Source: Turbatrix aceti
Taxonomy: Eukaryota > Nematoda > Chromadorea > Rhabditida > Panagrolaimidae
Length of the DNA: 64,000 nucleotides
Direction: 5' to 3'
NCBI GenBank assembly: GCA_963969345.1
Contig: OZ017769.1
Coordinates: 9,861,725-9,925,724 of the forward strand
Shown in pieces: positions 1 through 12,130 of this stretch. Numbering within the stretch: the stretch's first letter is position 1; each line of letters begins with the position of its first letter. The notes beneath the pieces were generated by a model that made no database searches, had not been told where the DNA came from, and was given only the letters and a program-made list of their open reading frames with translations. Made by a program: the position numbers and the translations under genes.

Positions 1-1079
1 GTATGAGGTTTTTGTGCGTCTGTGCTAAAATATTTTGTTAAAGATTTCTATGTTGATAATTTACACTGGCTGTTTTTTGTTATGTTGAAAAATGCAAAAG
101 TGCATGCTTGCAAAAATTTGGATTTTGTGAATTCTTGAAGGTTTTGGTATAAATATAGCCTTACGTTTTGTAAAAACAATAAACACTAGACAAAAAGCCA
201 GACGTGGGAAAAAACTACTAAAATTGGAGTGGTGTTTGCTTTTTTGTTAACAGACAACTATTACTTTTTCCACTGATAAGTAATGGTGAAATAAATAAAT
301 AAAATATTACTTTTTGTAACAATATAATTAATACAAAAAAACGTTATTTGTCCTGAAATTTTTTTAAAAACGTAATAAGCATTCCGAATGCAAAATTTTC
401 GTGATACAAATATTACTGATAAATTGGCACAAATTTTTTTACCTTCTTTATAATTTTTTACTCTTTTTTCTGTTCTTTTTTTTCGATGCTTTTCCAAACC
501 GGACAGAACTTTTTTTTTATCTTGTCACTTGCAAAAAGTTGAAAAACACTTTATATTTTCATACCAATAAATTCAGATCGTTTGCACGCAGACCATAAAA
601 TTAAATGGGTTGCGAATAACACTGATCAAATCACATTAAAACTTAGATCAAAGTGTGCATGTCTTTTTTTACTCGGAAGTAAATTTGACACATGTTGTTG
701 AGTGCTCTTGTTGGTGTCCAAGAGATTTTATTTAAAAAAACTTTTGATCGAAAATGCTAAATATGTATTTAAAATAACTTTTGTATTTACTATGGTAGTT
801 CAAACACAAAAATTGGAAAAAAAACTGGCCGTCGTCGGTCTATACCAATGAACTGAAAAAAATAATTTTACTATAACAATAAAAATCATCGGAAATCTTT
901 GAGTTGGATTTTAATGAATGTGATTTGCGCACAATGACATTAAAAAATATGTAAAAACATGTGCAAACTATGAAAGAAACAGATGTTTAGTTCATTTTTC
1001 AACATACTGCCAGAATCGAGATCGTCTTTGCGGGCAAAAAGACAGATGCGTTTGAATTTAAAATTTCACAAAATATTAT

Positions 1080-1103
1080 CACTGAATTGGTAGGAGGTCA
1101 GTG
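1080..1103 (+). repeat. short stem-loop repeat, copy 1
   Basis: A six-base stem (CACTGA paired with TCAGTG) encloses a 12-base loop. It sits inside a 19-base sequence repeated exactly about 950 bases downstream (second copy 2029-2051). I see no coding potential in the surrounding 1-2800 region, which is AT-rich and otherwise unremarkable. Its function is unknown. Confidence 0.5.
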
Positions 1104-2028
1104 TTCAAATCTTTGTTTATTGCGTTTGATAAAACATATTATTTTTAAAGACTGGGGTAGAAGAATACTTCTGTATAAAAATTATTACGTTGTGAAGTTG
1201 TTTGGCCACCAAGCATTTATAAAACTACCCAATTTTTGTAAATTTTGTTGACGACAACGGAATCACTGGAAAACGATAATTTCTTACTCGAAGCGTTATA
1301 CTTGCATTATCGAAGTTTCTGTTCTCTGAACTGTTACGATTTGGGTTTCTGGATATCCTGAAGCGTCGGACTAAAACTAAAATCCTCTATTTTTGTTGGA
1401 AAGAAAAGCATTTTTTAGGTAACCGCAATTCATTGTAAGTCAACATGAAATTCATAATTTTTGGGATTTTGTCGCAAAACCTTTGATTGCTTTTAATTTT
1501 TTTACCTCAAACAAAACGCCATTCAGAAATCAGTAGCATGCTTTTGTCGACAGAGAATTTTATTAGTCGTTCGGATGGCATGAAAGCAACAACATGATTT
1601 TTTAAGAACTGTGCACTTTGCGAGCAATTATTTATAATCAGAAACCCAAATTGGACAATATTCACGCAAAACAGAGGAGTAATAATGCAGTGAAAATAAA
1701 CTATTCGACAAACGGCAGGGCATGTGAATAAAAACTGGACAATGCGTATTTATTTACTATAACAACCTGCAAGCAATAAAACATTCGTTTTTGGCCTCGG
1801 GCTGATCTGCCGTGATTCACACGCAGTGTTTCCGAGGAGTAGGCTTGTGGTCGTTAGTTTATGATCGGACTGCCATGAAAAATGCAAATACATTTGTTTT
1901 AAAAAGCACTTGCCAGATAAAAAAAATTTTGCCGTTAATTCGAAATTGAAACAAATCTGTTTTTTTTAATATTTTTAAAATCTAAACTTTACGATCTAGT
2001 ATTTTTTTTTAAATAACAAAAATCTTAT

Positions 2029-2051
2029 CACTGAATTGGTAGGTTTCAGTG
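2029..2051 (+). repeat. short stem-loop repeat, copy 2
   Basis: This is the second copy of the element at 1080-1103. The six-base stem and the start of the loop are kept. The loop is one base shorter and differs only just before the closing stem. Both copies lie upstream of the first AP-1 mu gene. Confidence 0.5.
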
Positions 2052-2809
2052 CAATTGCATTTTATTTACAAAAAAATATTTAAAAAAACAACAACACTTC
2101 AACTAATTTTTGTCAATTCTATTGAAATTAATTTTTTAACTGGCAAAAAAATGCTTTATGGATTGTAAAAACTTAATTTTTATCAAACACGACAGCATTA
2201 TCAAAATGCGCACGATGTACAAAATCTTGTCGTCGATTGTGATCGAGTTTGCAATCGTGTACTTTTGTGCTTGAAAGAAATGTAAGAGAGGAGAAAAAAA
2301 CAAAAAAAAAGTAAAATGTAAAGGATCAAATTGTTAGCAAAAAAACAAAAAAAAAACGTTTTCTCGTCTGGGTAAATGCGACGAATTTAAATTTGCATCT
2401 TTATCGCAAACGCTACGCAAGAAAGTCATTCGCGCATCAGCCAGACGACAAGCTGCTCTTGTCACCGCAACTAGCACATTTGTAGGCTTATGTAATTTTG
2501 ATTAGTCTGTTGTTCTATTTGTCATTTTATTTTGTTATTGTAGATGTCATGTTCTGTTTTTGATTAATGTCGCGTTTACGTAACTTTGCGTTTTTTTATT
2601 AAAATTACCCATGTTTGAGTTCAACTCGGAAACAGGTGTATCTAATGATTTTTTTCAAAATCGTGAATTCAAAATCAATCCTTCACTTTGCATGTTTCAT
2701 TAAGGTTGAGGTTTTGACGCGTGAATAAGTCTACTGTGTTTGATTTCTTATTGGATTAGTTACAGTGACTTGGACTTGGACTTGGACTTAGACGTGTTCT
2801 CCGTGCGCT

Positions 2810-4661
2810 ATGGCTTGTTCCGCACTTTTCATACTTGACCTTGTGGGAACGGTAAGTTTTTTTAAGGAGCGATAAAATTTTTTATAAAAAATTAGTTAGT
2901 GCCTTGAAAATAACGGAGAAGCAGATAGTAAATATTGAGATGTGAAATTTTTGATGTATATAAAAAGTTGATTCTTATAGCCGATAATTTCACGTAACTA
3001 CCGTGGCGACGTCAAAATGGAAGTGATCGAGAATTTCGCCACACTGCTGGGCGACCTCGAAGAAGAAAGTCACGCTGTGCCGATCATTGAGCACAAAGAG
3101 GCTACGTTTGTCTACATCAAGCATAACAACGTGTACAGTAGGTTTTTTAAACTGAGCACAGTAACGCTCTTTAAATTCTTTATTTGATTACATATTTTTA
3201 ATTTTTAATTTAAAAATTACTTTTTTTTAGTTTTTTTTTAACTGCCGCTGTTTTTTTTAAATTTACGGTACGAGCAAAATATAATTTGAAAAAATTAAAA
3301 ACGGTGTTGTCGTTTTGTAAAACCCGATTGTATTTATTGTAGTCGTATCCGTTTCCGTCTCCCGAAAAAACATCAACGTGGTCCTGATGCAATCGTTCCT
3401 CTTCAAACTCGTCCAGGTCTTTGGCGAGTATTTCAAAGACGTCGAAGAAGAATCCGTCCGGGACAACTTTGTCATCATCTACGAACTCCTCGACGAGATG
3501 ATGGACTTTGGCTACCCGCAGACGACGGAGGGCCGCATCCTGAGGGAGTACATCACCCAGGAAGGCCACAAACTGGATGTGCCCCGGCTCCCGATGGCCG
3601 TGACGAACGCTGTCTCTTGGCGGAGCGAGGGAATCAAGTACCGCACGAATGAAGTCTTTCTCGACGTCATCGAGTCTGTAAACCTTCTCGCCAATGCCAA
3701 CGGCACGGTCCTGCAGTCCGAAGTTCTGGGAAACGTAAAAATGCTGGTAAACCTTTCCGGCATGCCTGAACTCAAACTTGGTCTGAATGACAGAATTCAG
3801 TTCGAGGATTTGGGAAAAAATATGATGAACAAGTCTGTCGAACTAGAGGACGTCAAGTTCCACCAGTGCGTGAGGCTGTCTCGCTTTGAAAACGACCGGA
3901 CCATCAGCTTCATCCCGCCCGACGGAGAGTTTGAACTCATGAGTTACCGTCTCACAACCGTCGTTCGACCGCTCATCTGGATCGAGGCAGTCGTCGAGAG
4001 GTACTCCCGATCGAGGGTTGAGTTCATGATCAAAGTAAGTTGGGGCGATTAAAACTGTCTCTATTGTCAGACTTCGTGACTATCAAATAAGTTTTTGTTT
4101 TGCAATTTCACGTTAAGCAAACTGGAATAATACAAAATTTACAAAAAAAGGATTAATGGTTCGAATTTTCTACAAAATTACTGTTTTAACAGTTTTAACA
4201 GTTAAACATAAGATTGCGAATTTTATTACATTTTTTGTAACCGTGAGCTCTGACAATTTCACTTACTTTTTTTTCAGGCCAAATCACAGTTCAAGCGCCG
4301 AAGCACGGCAAACAACGTCGAAATCATCATCCCGGTGCCGTCGGACGCTGACTCGCCCAAATTCAAAGCGGCTATCGGGTCTGCCAAGTACACGCCGGAG
4401 GACAACGCCTTCGTGTGGGCGATCAAGTCGTTCCCCGGCGGCAAGGAGTACCTCATGCGGGCGCACTTCAACCTGCCCTCCGTGACGGGCGAGAGCAAAG
4501 AAGGCAAGCGACCGATTCGCGTCAAGTTCGAGATCCCGTACTTTACGACGTCGGGCATCCAGGTGAGGTACCTCAAAATCGTCGAAAGAAGCGGGTACCA
4601 GGCATTTCCGTGGGTGAGGTACATTACGCAGAATGGTAACTATCAACTGAGGACCAATTAA
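2810..4661 (+). CDS. unc-101: AP-1 complex subunit mu, copy 1 (unc-101-like)
   Basis: Medium chain of the AP-1 clathrin adaptor, which sorts cargo with tyrosine-based signals at the trans-Golgi and endosomes. Exons 2810-2851, 2981-3137, 3343-4034 and 4278-4661 join in frame to 424 residues; nematode UNC-101 is about 422. The N-terminal longin domain starts MACSALFILDL; the mu-homology domain (about 170-424) contains FIPPDGEFELMSYRL and ends WVRYITQNGNYQLRTN. Compared with the second copy at 6047-10579, residues about 213-255 are diverged at positions normally fixed in the family (for example VKMLVNLSG instead of VKMRVYLSG). The flanking exon and intron blocks are almost identical at DNA level, which suggests gene conversion. 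The start is fixed by the alignable exon 1 of copy 2. The frame is open throughout. A weakly constrained or specialised paralogue is possible. Confidence 0.9.
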
Positions 4662-6046
4662 GTCCGACAAGCATGGATTGTTAAATTTTGGTTGTTACGA
4701 TTTTTTTCTTTTTACGTTCTTGAATATAAACTGATGACAGACTGATTATTATTTCCTAAACCCCACCTCTAATTAAGAGTACCACAAAAAAAAAGAAAGA
4801 AAAACTGTTGTTTTCAAAGATGATATTCTTTTACAAATTTTTTTTAATTGATTTTTGTTACAGTCACTGCCAGTAGCGCTAATCTTTGTATGCTACTAAA
4901 ATATTGTTTAATTTGAAATAATAAAATGGCGTTGCCGTCAAAACTTCTAAAATGTTTTAGAATTCTAAAAAAACCTAAAACAAAAACAGTAATTTTTGCA
5001 ACAAAATATAACATACTGGCGTGAGTGACCCACAATGCGTATTTTTTATAAATAAGATTTATTTATGTGTGTTGTAAAAAACTGATTGAAACCACAGTTG
5101 TTTCGCAAACAATGTAAAAATTTTTTGAGTATACTTTATACTGATTTATCGAAGGGTTAGAATTCAAAACATCACACAATCAACACTAATAGTTCGGAAC
5201 TCGGTGATTGCAAATATAACTGCAAATAAGAAAGATCACAGAAAACGTCATAAAGCAGACATAATGCAGGATACTTATAAAAACTGGCCGGGAGCAGATT
5301 GGAGAGATTCTGTGTCCTTGCTCAAAGTGTCCATCAATCCAACAGAAGTTATGATTTTTTTTTAATAAATATTTCTCTAGGTTCAAAAATTTGTTCTTCC
5401 GAAAGTTTTTTTTGAAATAGTATAACTATATTTTGCAACTGATTTAAAAACATTTTGAGTACAAACACTTTTGTTTTTAATTTTTAGTTTCAAACAACGT
5501 TCTGCTCTCTTCGTGCAATCTCGATATTCATCACTGTCTCTCTAATTTTGTGATGAGTAATTATGACGAGTAAAACTGGCATCCCCTTGCAAGTGTATTA
5601 TCAAAGAAAACCATTTTTTGATGCTCTCTCAACGAAAATTGGTTGCACTCACTCAATTTTTGCGACTTTGAGTAACGAACGCTGCGCTGCCTGACTGCGC
5701 GGCCTGCCAAGTGTCGCGTACCTGTCAGGCACACGGCGACCCGGTCAATAATCCCCCTACGCTACCGGCGCGCTATTGTATCACCGAAGAGCAGCGATCT
5801 TACCGTTGACTGGTTGGTAGGAGAAGCGCGCTGGCAGGCCGAGTTGTGATAAGCCCACGCTCCATTCGCTTTTATTGGACACGCGACCACGTTTTTATTT
5901 GAGACAGATATTTATGTATTTGCTCACGCGTTTGCTTTGAGCTCGAGGATGTGATTTGAAATGGATTATGCGAGGTTTTTAGTGATCTCATTTGCACGGA
6001 CTGCGGCCATCGACGTCGATTTGGACTTTGACGCCGTCTGTGCATC
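4662..6046. other. intergenic region between AP-1 mu copies
   Basis: Mostly AT-rich with no supported gene. A GC-richer block at about 5690-5850, just before exon 1 of the second AP-1 mu copy, is the likely promoter region. The 5' untranslated stretches directly before both AP-1 mu start codons resemble each other (TTGGACTT-type words followed by a G/C-rich step to the ATG), consistent with a duplicated promoter-proximal segment. Confidence 0.4.
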
Positions 6047-9000
6047 ATGGCTTGCTCCGCACTTTTTATACTCGACCTCAAGGGAAAGGTCGGTCTTTTT
6101 TAGAGGCGACAGATGTTTTTATAATAAAAAAAATAAATGATGCGGTTAAAAATTTGACTTTGACTTTAAAGTCGACTTCTGTGATATAAACTGTTTTGTA
6201 TAATATCAGCAATCAATTCACACAGCACCTCAACGTTCAAAAAATTTGTTTTTTATTATTGTTAAAAAATATTTTTTTATAATTTATTGGCGGATATTTT
6301 AGTTCATTTATTTCATTTTTTTGTAAAACTGTACAATTGTACAAAGATGGTATATTTTTTTAAATGTGAAACGGGTATTCAAATTTGAATTGAAATTTTT
6401 TTTGATAGTATATTTTGTTATGATTTTTTTAATACCTCGCGAATATTTGTGACAAATTCGCGTCTCGGATATTTTTTGGTGCACGGTTTTATAAATAAGC
6501 CCTGCATGCCTCGGATTTTCTCATTACAAACCCGGTGGTTTTGTGACTTTTTGGGTGAAATGACGGTTCATCGGCGTAGGAATTTTTTTATTTCTGGAAC
6601 CGATTTATGCCAAATAAATATTAGTATATTTAGCAGAGACGCTGACTATTATATGTTTTTCACTTTAAAATAGTTTTTTATAATAATAAAAAAAATTAAC
6701 TGAACTGTTATTTCTTGCAAGACCGACTTTGCTAATTTTTTTTTACAGTTTTGTAATTTTGCTGACAATTTTCGCTGATAAATTTAATTTTAACTGTTTT
6801 TTTACCGAAGAATGAAAATTACGAGTTTATTTACGTTGATGTGATAACTGTAGTAATAGCAAATTTGGCTCGATGCATAAACGGCAGTTTTTTACCGTTT
6901 GACGCTGCAGAACTTTGTATTATTTTTTTAAATGAATTTTTGTGTGTTTTTTTTTATCAATTTTGAACTGTAATCTGCTGTTGTTGCTTGTACTTTTTTT
7001 AGTTTCGATATCACGGTTTACAGTTTTTTGTTGCCGTATGATTATTTTAAACTGACGTTTGCAAACTCAACGCAACTTTGCCAAGAAGTCGAAAAGTAAG
7101 CGGACGACAACACAATGACCAATTTTTTAACTGCCATTGACCAACGATCTGTCTTGGCAGGTGTAGATCTATCTCCCAGAGATTTTGACGACCGACCATG
7201 GTTATGGTCATCGCTCTCCTCTGCTTCTTCCTGCGGAGGATCTCCCCTCCTCTGACCTGCCCCCTGTGCGCGGGCGCAGGCGCACGGTGTGCGGGACGCG
7301 ATGGATAAGCTACTGTCTGTCCTCCTCTTTTGTCCAAATTTGGGTTGACCAAGCCTAAGAGAAAGGAAGAGAAAAGTGTTGTGTTGGTCCCAAAAGGCGT
7401 GCCACCTGTCCCCGACATTATGCAATGACCTACCCCTTGGTTTGGCAATCGAATTTCTTAGTTGCGCAATACCGCACGCTTGCGACCGGTTGTCCTCCTT
7501 CACCTGTCTGCACACGAATGCTACACCAACTACCTCCACCCGCGCACGTTGCGTCGACGGCAACCGCCGTGGGGCATCATTTCATGTCCTCAGGCCCGGC
7601 TTGTGGATTTCCGTTTACGAATCCAAGCGACTTTTTTCAAAATGTCGACCCGACGTTCGGTTACGGTGGACCGTGCTACCCGTTCGCGCCCCAGCAGAAC
7701 TTTGACATGACCACCGGCGCCTTCAAACCCCTCGAAAACACCGTCGATGGCGTGGGCGTGAAGACACCGATGGCCAGCAGCTACGCGTCGATGACACCCC
7801 AGCCCTGCCATCCGAAGGAACCCACACCGCCGAAGAAATCCTTCAGGTCACCCGAAGACGAGCAGAGACACGACGAACGCAGGAAGCGCAACAACAAGGC
7901 CGCCCAGGTGAGCAGACTGAAGCGCAAGGAACGCGAGGAGACGCTCAAGGCCGAAGTCGACCGTCTGAAAGCTGAAAACAAGAGACTCCAGCGCATCATC
8001 GACGAATTCCAGAGAGCTGAGGGGAATAAGGAGAACTGGTTGTCTTAGGGGTTGTTTTTTTCTTGAGACTGAATTCTGATGTGTCTTGCCAATTTTTGTT
8101 TTGATGAATTTTTTTATTGATCGTCTGGAAAAATTAAATAGTTTGAATTTTTTTCAGACTTTTTTAAACAAATAATAACTGTAGTAGAATCTCGATTGTA
8201 AAATTTGTTTTCTGAATCTTATCGGAATTTTGCCATTGCTTCTTCCTTTTTTTACCGAATTTTGAATTTGGCGTTTACTGGGGTTGGTTGAGTTCGTTTT
8301 CACTGACCGTATTTCTTTTTTTTGTGTTGTAAATATTGAACTGTTTTTTGGCTTGATAATAAAGTTCTACGTTTGATGTGGCACTGTGTTTTTCTGGAAG
8401 GACATATTTGGGGAAAGGGGTGCAAGTATGTGTTTTAGTCAATAAAAATCTGTCAAATAAAACTGTGATCAAGCTGTAAAGAAATACAAATTTTAAAATA
8501 AAAATGTATAATAGATACAATTTTTTCAAAGTTAGAAAATACATGCATATTATTTATAAGTTTTCTTTCAGCCGATAATCTCGCGCAACTACCGTGGCGA
8601 CATCGACATGGGAGTGATCGAGAAATTCGCCACGCTGCTAGGCGATCTCGAAGAAGAGGGCCACTCTGTGCCGATCATTGATCATCCGGACGCCACGTTC
8701 ATCTATATCAAGTACAACAACGTGTACAGTAGGTTTTTTTTATTTACTGCGCAATTGTGTAATACAAAATTTTTTTAACAGCTCGGAGGTTTTCATTGAC
8801 GGCAGTCAGGATATTGAATACTTTTGCTGGGGTTCTGAGTGAGGTGCTTATCGTCACCGTCTGCCAGGATCGGTCAGGATGGCGCAGCAGGTAGTCCACG
8901 CTAATAATCTCACCCCCCTTCTTTTTTGGCTGCTGTAGCATGGGTTGTGTTTACTCATTTGAGTTGGTTGCATGGCTGAGCTACCATATCGGGTCAAGTT

Positions 9001-10579
9001 TTGACACCGAGGACAGACAGCGAGCGAGTGAGCCAGCCACCGGTGGTTGCTGCTGCTGCGGTAACTGTAGATCTGGGGACTGACTGAGCAGAGTGTTGCA
9101 AACTTTTGACGACAGCGGGGTCCAAGACTTTCGCGATCGCGATCGTAAGGTCGTGGGGGTTGAGGTTGCATAACACGGGAATATACACGTTGATTAACGA
9201 TGTCAAAAAACCGCATAGGGCGATAAAAAAACGGGTGTGCGGCAATTGTTATTATAATATGTATAATTTTTAGTCGTGTCAGTCTCCCGGAAAAACATCA
9301 ATGTGGCCCTTGTTCAATCATTCCTCTTCAAACTCGTCCAGGTCTTTGGCGAGTATTTCAAAGACGTCGAAGAAGAATCCGTCCGGGACAACTTTGTCAT
9401 CATCTACGAACTCCTCGACGAGATGATGGACTTTGGCTACCCGCAGACGACGGAGGGCCGCATCCTGAGGGAGTACATCACCCAGGAAGGCCACAAACTC
9501 GAGGCGCCCCGGCCCCCGATGGCCGTGACGAACGCTGTCTCTTGGCGGAGCGAAGGCATCAAATATCGCAAAAACGAGGTTTTCCTTGACGTAATCGAAT
9601 CCGTCAACCTTCTTGCCAACGCCAACGGCACTGTACTACAATCAGAGATCGTGGGTAGCGTCAAGATGCGCGTCTACCTCTCCGGCATGCCCGAGCTCAG
9701 ACTCGGCCTCAACGACAAGATCCAATTTGAGGCATCTGGACGCGGCAAGACGAACAAGTCTGTCGAACTAGAGGATGTCAAGTTCCACCAGTGCGTGAGG
9801 CTGTCTCGCTTTGAAAACGACCGGACCATCAGCTTCATCCCGCCCGACGGAGAATTTGAACTCATGAGTTACCGTCTCACAACCGTCGTTCGACCGCTCA
9901 TCTGGATCGAGGCAGTCGTCGAGAGGTACTCCCGATCGAGGGTTGAGTTCATGATCAAAGTAAGTTGGGGCGATTAAAACTGTCTCTATTGTCAGACTTC
10001 GTGACTATCAAATAAGTTTTCGTTTTGCAATTTTACGTTAAGAAAACTGGGCAATACAAAATTTACAAAAAAAGGAGTGATGATTCGAATTTTTTTACAA
10101 AATTACTGTTTTTACAGTTAAACATAAGATTGCGAATTTTATTACATTTTTTGTAACCGTGAGCTCTGACAATTTGATGTACTTTTTTTTTCCAGGCCAA
10201 ATCACAATTCAAGCGCCGAAGCACGGCAAACAACGTCGAAATCATCATCCCGGTGCCGTCGGACGCTGACTCGCCCAAATTCAAAGCGGCTATCGGGTCT
10301 GCCAAGTACACGCCGGAGGACAACGCCTTCGTGTGGGCGATCAAGTCGTTCCCCGGCGGCAAGGAGTACCTCATGCGGGCGCACTTCAACCTGCCCTCCG
10401 TGACGGGCGAGAGCAAAGAAGGCAAGCGACCGATTCGCGTCAAGTTCGAGATCCCGTACTTTACGACGTCGGGCATCCAGGTGAGGTACCTCAAGATCAT
10501 CGAAAAGAGCGGCTACCAGGCGCTGCCGTGGGTGAGGTACATCACGCAGAACGGAGACTACCAGCTAAGAACAAACTGA
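6047..10579 (+). CDS. unc-101: AP-1 complex subunit mu, copy 2 (unc-101-like)
   Basis: Second AP-1 mu gene, closer to the canonical family sequence. Exons 6047-6088, 8572-8728, 9274-9959 and 10196-10579 give 422 residues, the usual UNC-101 length. It starts MACSALFILDLKGK, keeps the family-typical VKMRVYLSGMPELRLGLNDK block and ends WVRYITQNGDYQLRTN. Intron positions and phases match copy 1. Intron 1 is 2.5 kb and contains a bZIP gene on the same strand. Intron 2 carries about 500 bases of extra GC-richer sequence absent from copy 1. Exon 1 uses a GTCGGT donor, weaker than the GTAAGT of copy 1. If exon 1 at 6047 is not used, the gene would lack a start, because no other exon-1-like sequence lies nearer to exon 2. 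Confidence 0.9.
7425..8048 (+). CDS. bZIP transcription factor (CES-2/HLF/NFIL3-like basic region)
   Basis: Single open frame of up to 207 residues. The basic region at about 151-170 reads RRKRNNKAAQVSRLKRK, with the diagnostic N..AA..SR spacing of bZIP DNA-contact residues. It is followed by a leucine zipper with L174, L181, L188 and F195 at heptad spacing. The NN..AA form of the basic region resembles the PAR/CES-2/NFIL3 group; this is family inference. The N-terminal half is Pro/Ser-rich and unordered. The true start is uncertain: M1, M32 (MLHQLPPP) and M54 are all possible, and an upstream exon cannot be excluded. The gene lies wholly within intron 1 of AP-1 mu copy 2 in the same orientation. 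A possible polyadenylation signal (AATAAA) lies at about 8356. It probably acts as a nuclear DNA-binding dimer. Confidence 0.75.
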   Translation: MTYPLVWQSNFLVAQYRTLATGCPPSPVCTRMLHQLPPPAHVASTATAVGHHFMSSGPACGFPFTNPSDFFQNVDPTFGYGGPCYPFAPQQNFDMTTGAFKPLENTVDGVGVKTPMASSYASMTPQPCHPKEPTPPKKSFRSPEDEQRHDERRKRNNKAAQVSRLKRKEREETLKAEVDRLKAENKRLQRIIDEFQRAEGNKENWLS

Positions 10580-10599
10580 CTTTGACTTGCTTAGCTCGT

Positions 10600-11479
10600 T
10601 TTGAAAGCTGATCGGTTTGTTATGGCTTCCGGTCCGTTATCTCAATATTCTGGGTTAGTGAGCTTTTATTTGAAAATAGTAGAAAATTTTGCAGAAAATT
10701 TTGCACTGCAAAAATCTTTTATATTTACTTTTGTATATTTTGCAGGTTTTCATTCACACTCCCCGTCTAATTCGCTGGGAACCACAGCTGTCACGTCAAC
10801 GCTTTGATTTCTATTGCAGTCACACAATGAAATTTTCACTTTTATACTTTTGTATTACAGTCAATTTTCCTGTCTTTGCCCCCCCCCAACTCGGCACAAA
10901 CTGTGTTTGTTCTACCGTTGTTCCCAACTTTTTTAATCATATACTCTTGCGTTTATACGGCTTTTTTTGTCCGAACCGCATTTGCAGCAATGTAACTGTG
11001 CCGTGTGCAACTGTTGTTTAATTTTTAACATAGTAAATAACTGAAAAGATAGTAAATATATCGTTTTTGGTGTGGTTTTTTTATTTTAGACCCCGTTTTA
11101 GACGCATGGCTTTATTTGGATGCGGGGGATTTGAAAGGAGATTTCCCGGGGAATTCCCCGTGAATATTTCCCTCTTTTTTATTCCCCGGGGAATTTTGCG
11201 AAAAAAAAGTTATTCGGATTATTGGTAATGGGATTGTAAAAAGTTCGAAGTGGGGTCAACCGTAGTGTCATTAGTACTACGGTTGAGTTTACGTGTTTTG
11301 AAAAAAAACACAAACAATTTTTAAATTTAAAATTTAAAAAATAGACACTTTCATAACCAACATGTGGCACATCTTTTGGCGTCTGTATCCGCCGTTCAGG
11401 TGAGATTTTGGATTTTTTTTGCTCGGTCGTTCGAAGAATACAACCGGTTCTCAAAAGAAATTCACTTTTCGTGTTGAAA
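10600..11479. other. intergenic, with palindromic GC-rich motif
   Basis: No supported gene. At about 11145-11195 there are two overlapping GGGGAATT/CCCC-type palindromic blocks (core CGGGGAATTCCCCG). The same core recurs near 39840. The rest is AT-rich spacer downstream of AP-1 mu copy 2. Confidence 0.3.
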
Positions 11480-12130
11480 CCAGTGTTCTCGGAAGAAAAC
11501 GATTCTTAAAAAAATGGAAATAAAATTGTAAAAGCAATGCCTTTATTTTTCAACTGTGAAACTGGACAACGCGCTTTGGGTCCACGGATCCCAGGCTCAC
11601 CAAGTCGCCTTTTCTCCCGTCTGAGGTAAGAAACTTCGTTTACAGATAATTGAACCGAAAAATTGCTTTCAGAAAAAGACGAGGCCGTCGGCGACATCCG
11701 ATGGTTTTTCTCCAGTCTTCAACTTTTGTCCGAGCATCAAGCAAGGGTTGAAACCGCCCGGTGACGGCTCGAACAGATCTCGCTGTTCGAATCGGATGCC
11801 GAGATGGTCTCACCGTCCGAGAACGCCATGGATGGTGTCGGCAGCGATGCTGGCAGCTCCATGCCCCGCGACGTGAACACACTCTGTGTTAACAACACCG
11901 TCGATGCCGTCTACGACCACCCTGCCAATCAGGATCCCTTCTGGGGATCCGTCGTCGGTGGCGTTGATCGTCCTCCCCAGAGCCACCAATGACGAAATCA
12001 GGTGATTGTGCAGCGTAGGACCTCAACCAGGTCGAGGCAGCGACCATCTCACCTGTCGACGCGGCTTCCATCGATTGCAACACAGAAGCTGTTCATCACT
12101 GTCCAAAGTAACTCTGAAAGCAGAAGACGC
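11480..12130 (+). pseudogene. decayed paralogue of the Ser/Pro/Ala-rich gene at 13697-15520
   Basis: DNA alignment with the 13.7-14.5 kb gene is clear through exon 1, the intron with the same GTAAGAA donor and CTTTCAG acceptor, and much of exon 2 (the VSPSE.AMDGV and RDVNTLCV coding blocks are both recognisable). It has an in-frame stop at 11622-11624, just before the splice donor, plus frameshifts. It stops resembling the other copy at about 12130. It lacks the 245-bp insertion present in the other copy and so preserves the empty site. Confidence 0.75.

Noticed and set aside
7042..7563. Minus-strand frames opposite the bZIP 5' region
   Set aside because: They overlap the bZIP gene and its upstream region, show no domain, and look like shadows of GC-richer plus-strand sequence.
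8868..8915. tRNA A-box-like sequence (TGGCGCAGCAGG) in AP-1 mu intron 2
   Set aside because: No B box and no acceptor stem follow. It may be a tRNA-derived repeat fragment, but not a tRNA gene.
8994..9245. Minus-strand 83-residue frame in AP-1 mu copy 2 intron 2
   Set aside because: It starts with a signal-peptide-like segment and has decent codon use, but there is no family likeness, no splice evidence, and it lies in GC-richer inserted sequence.
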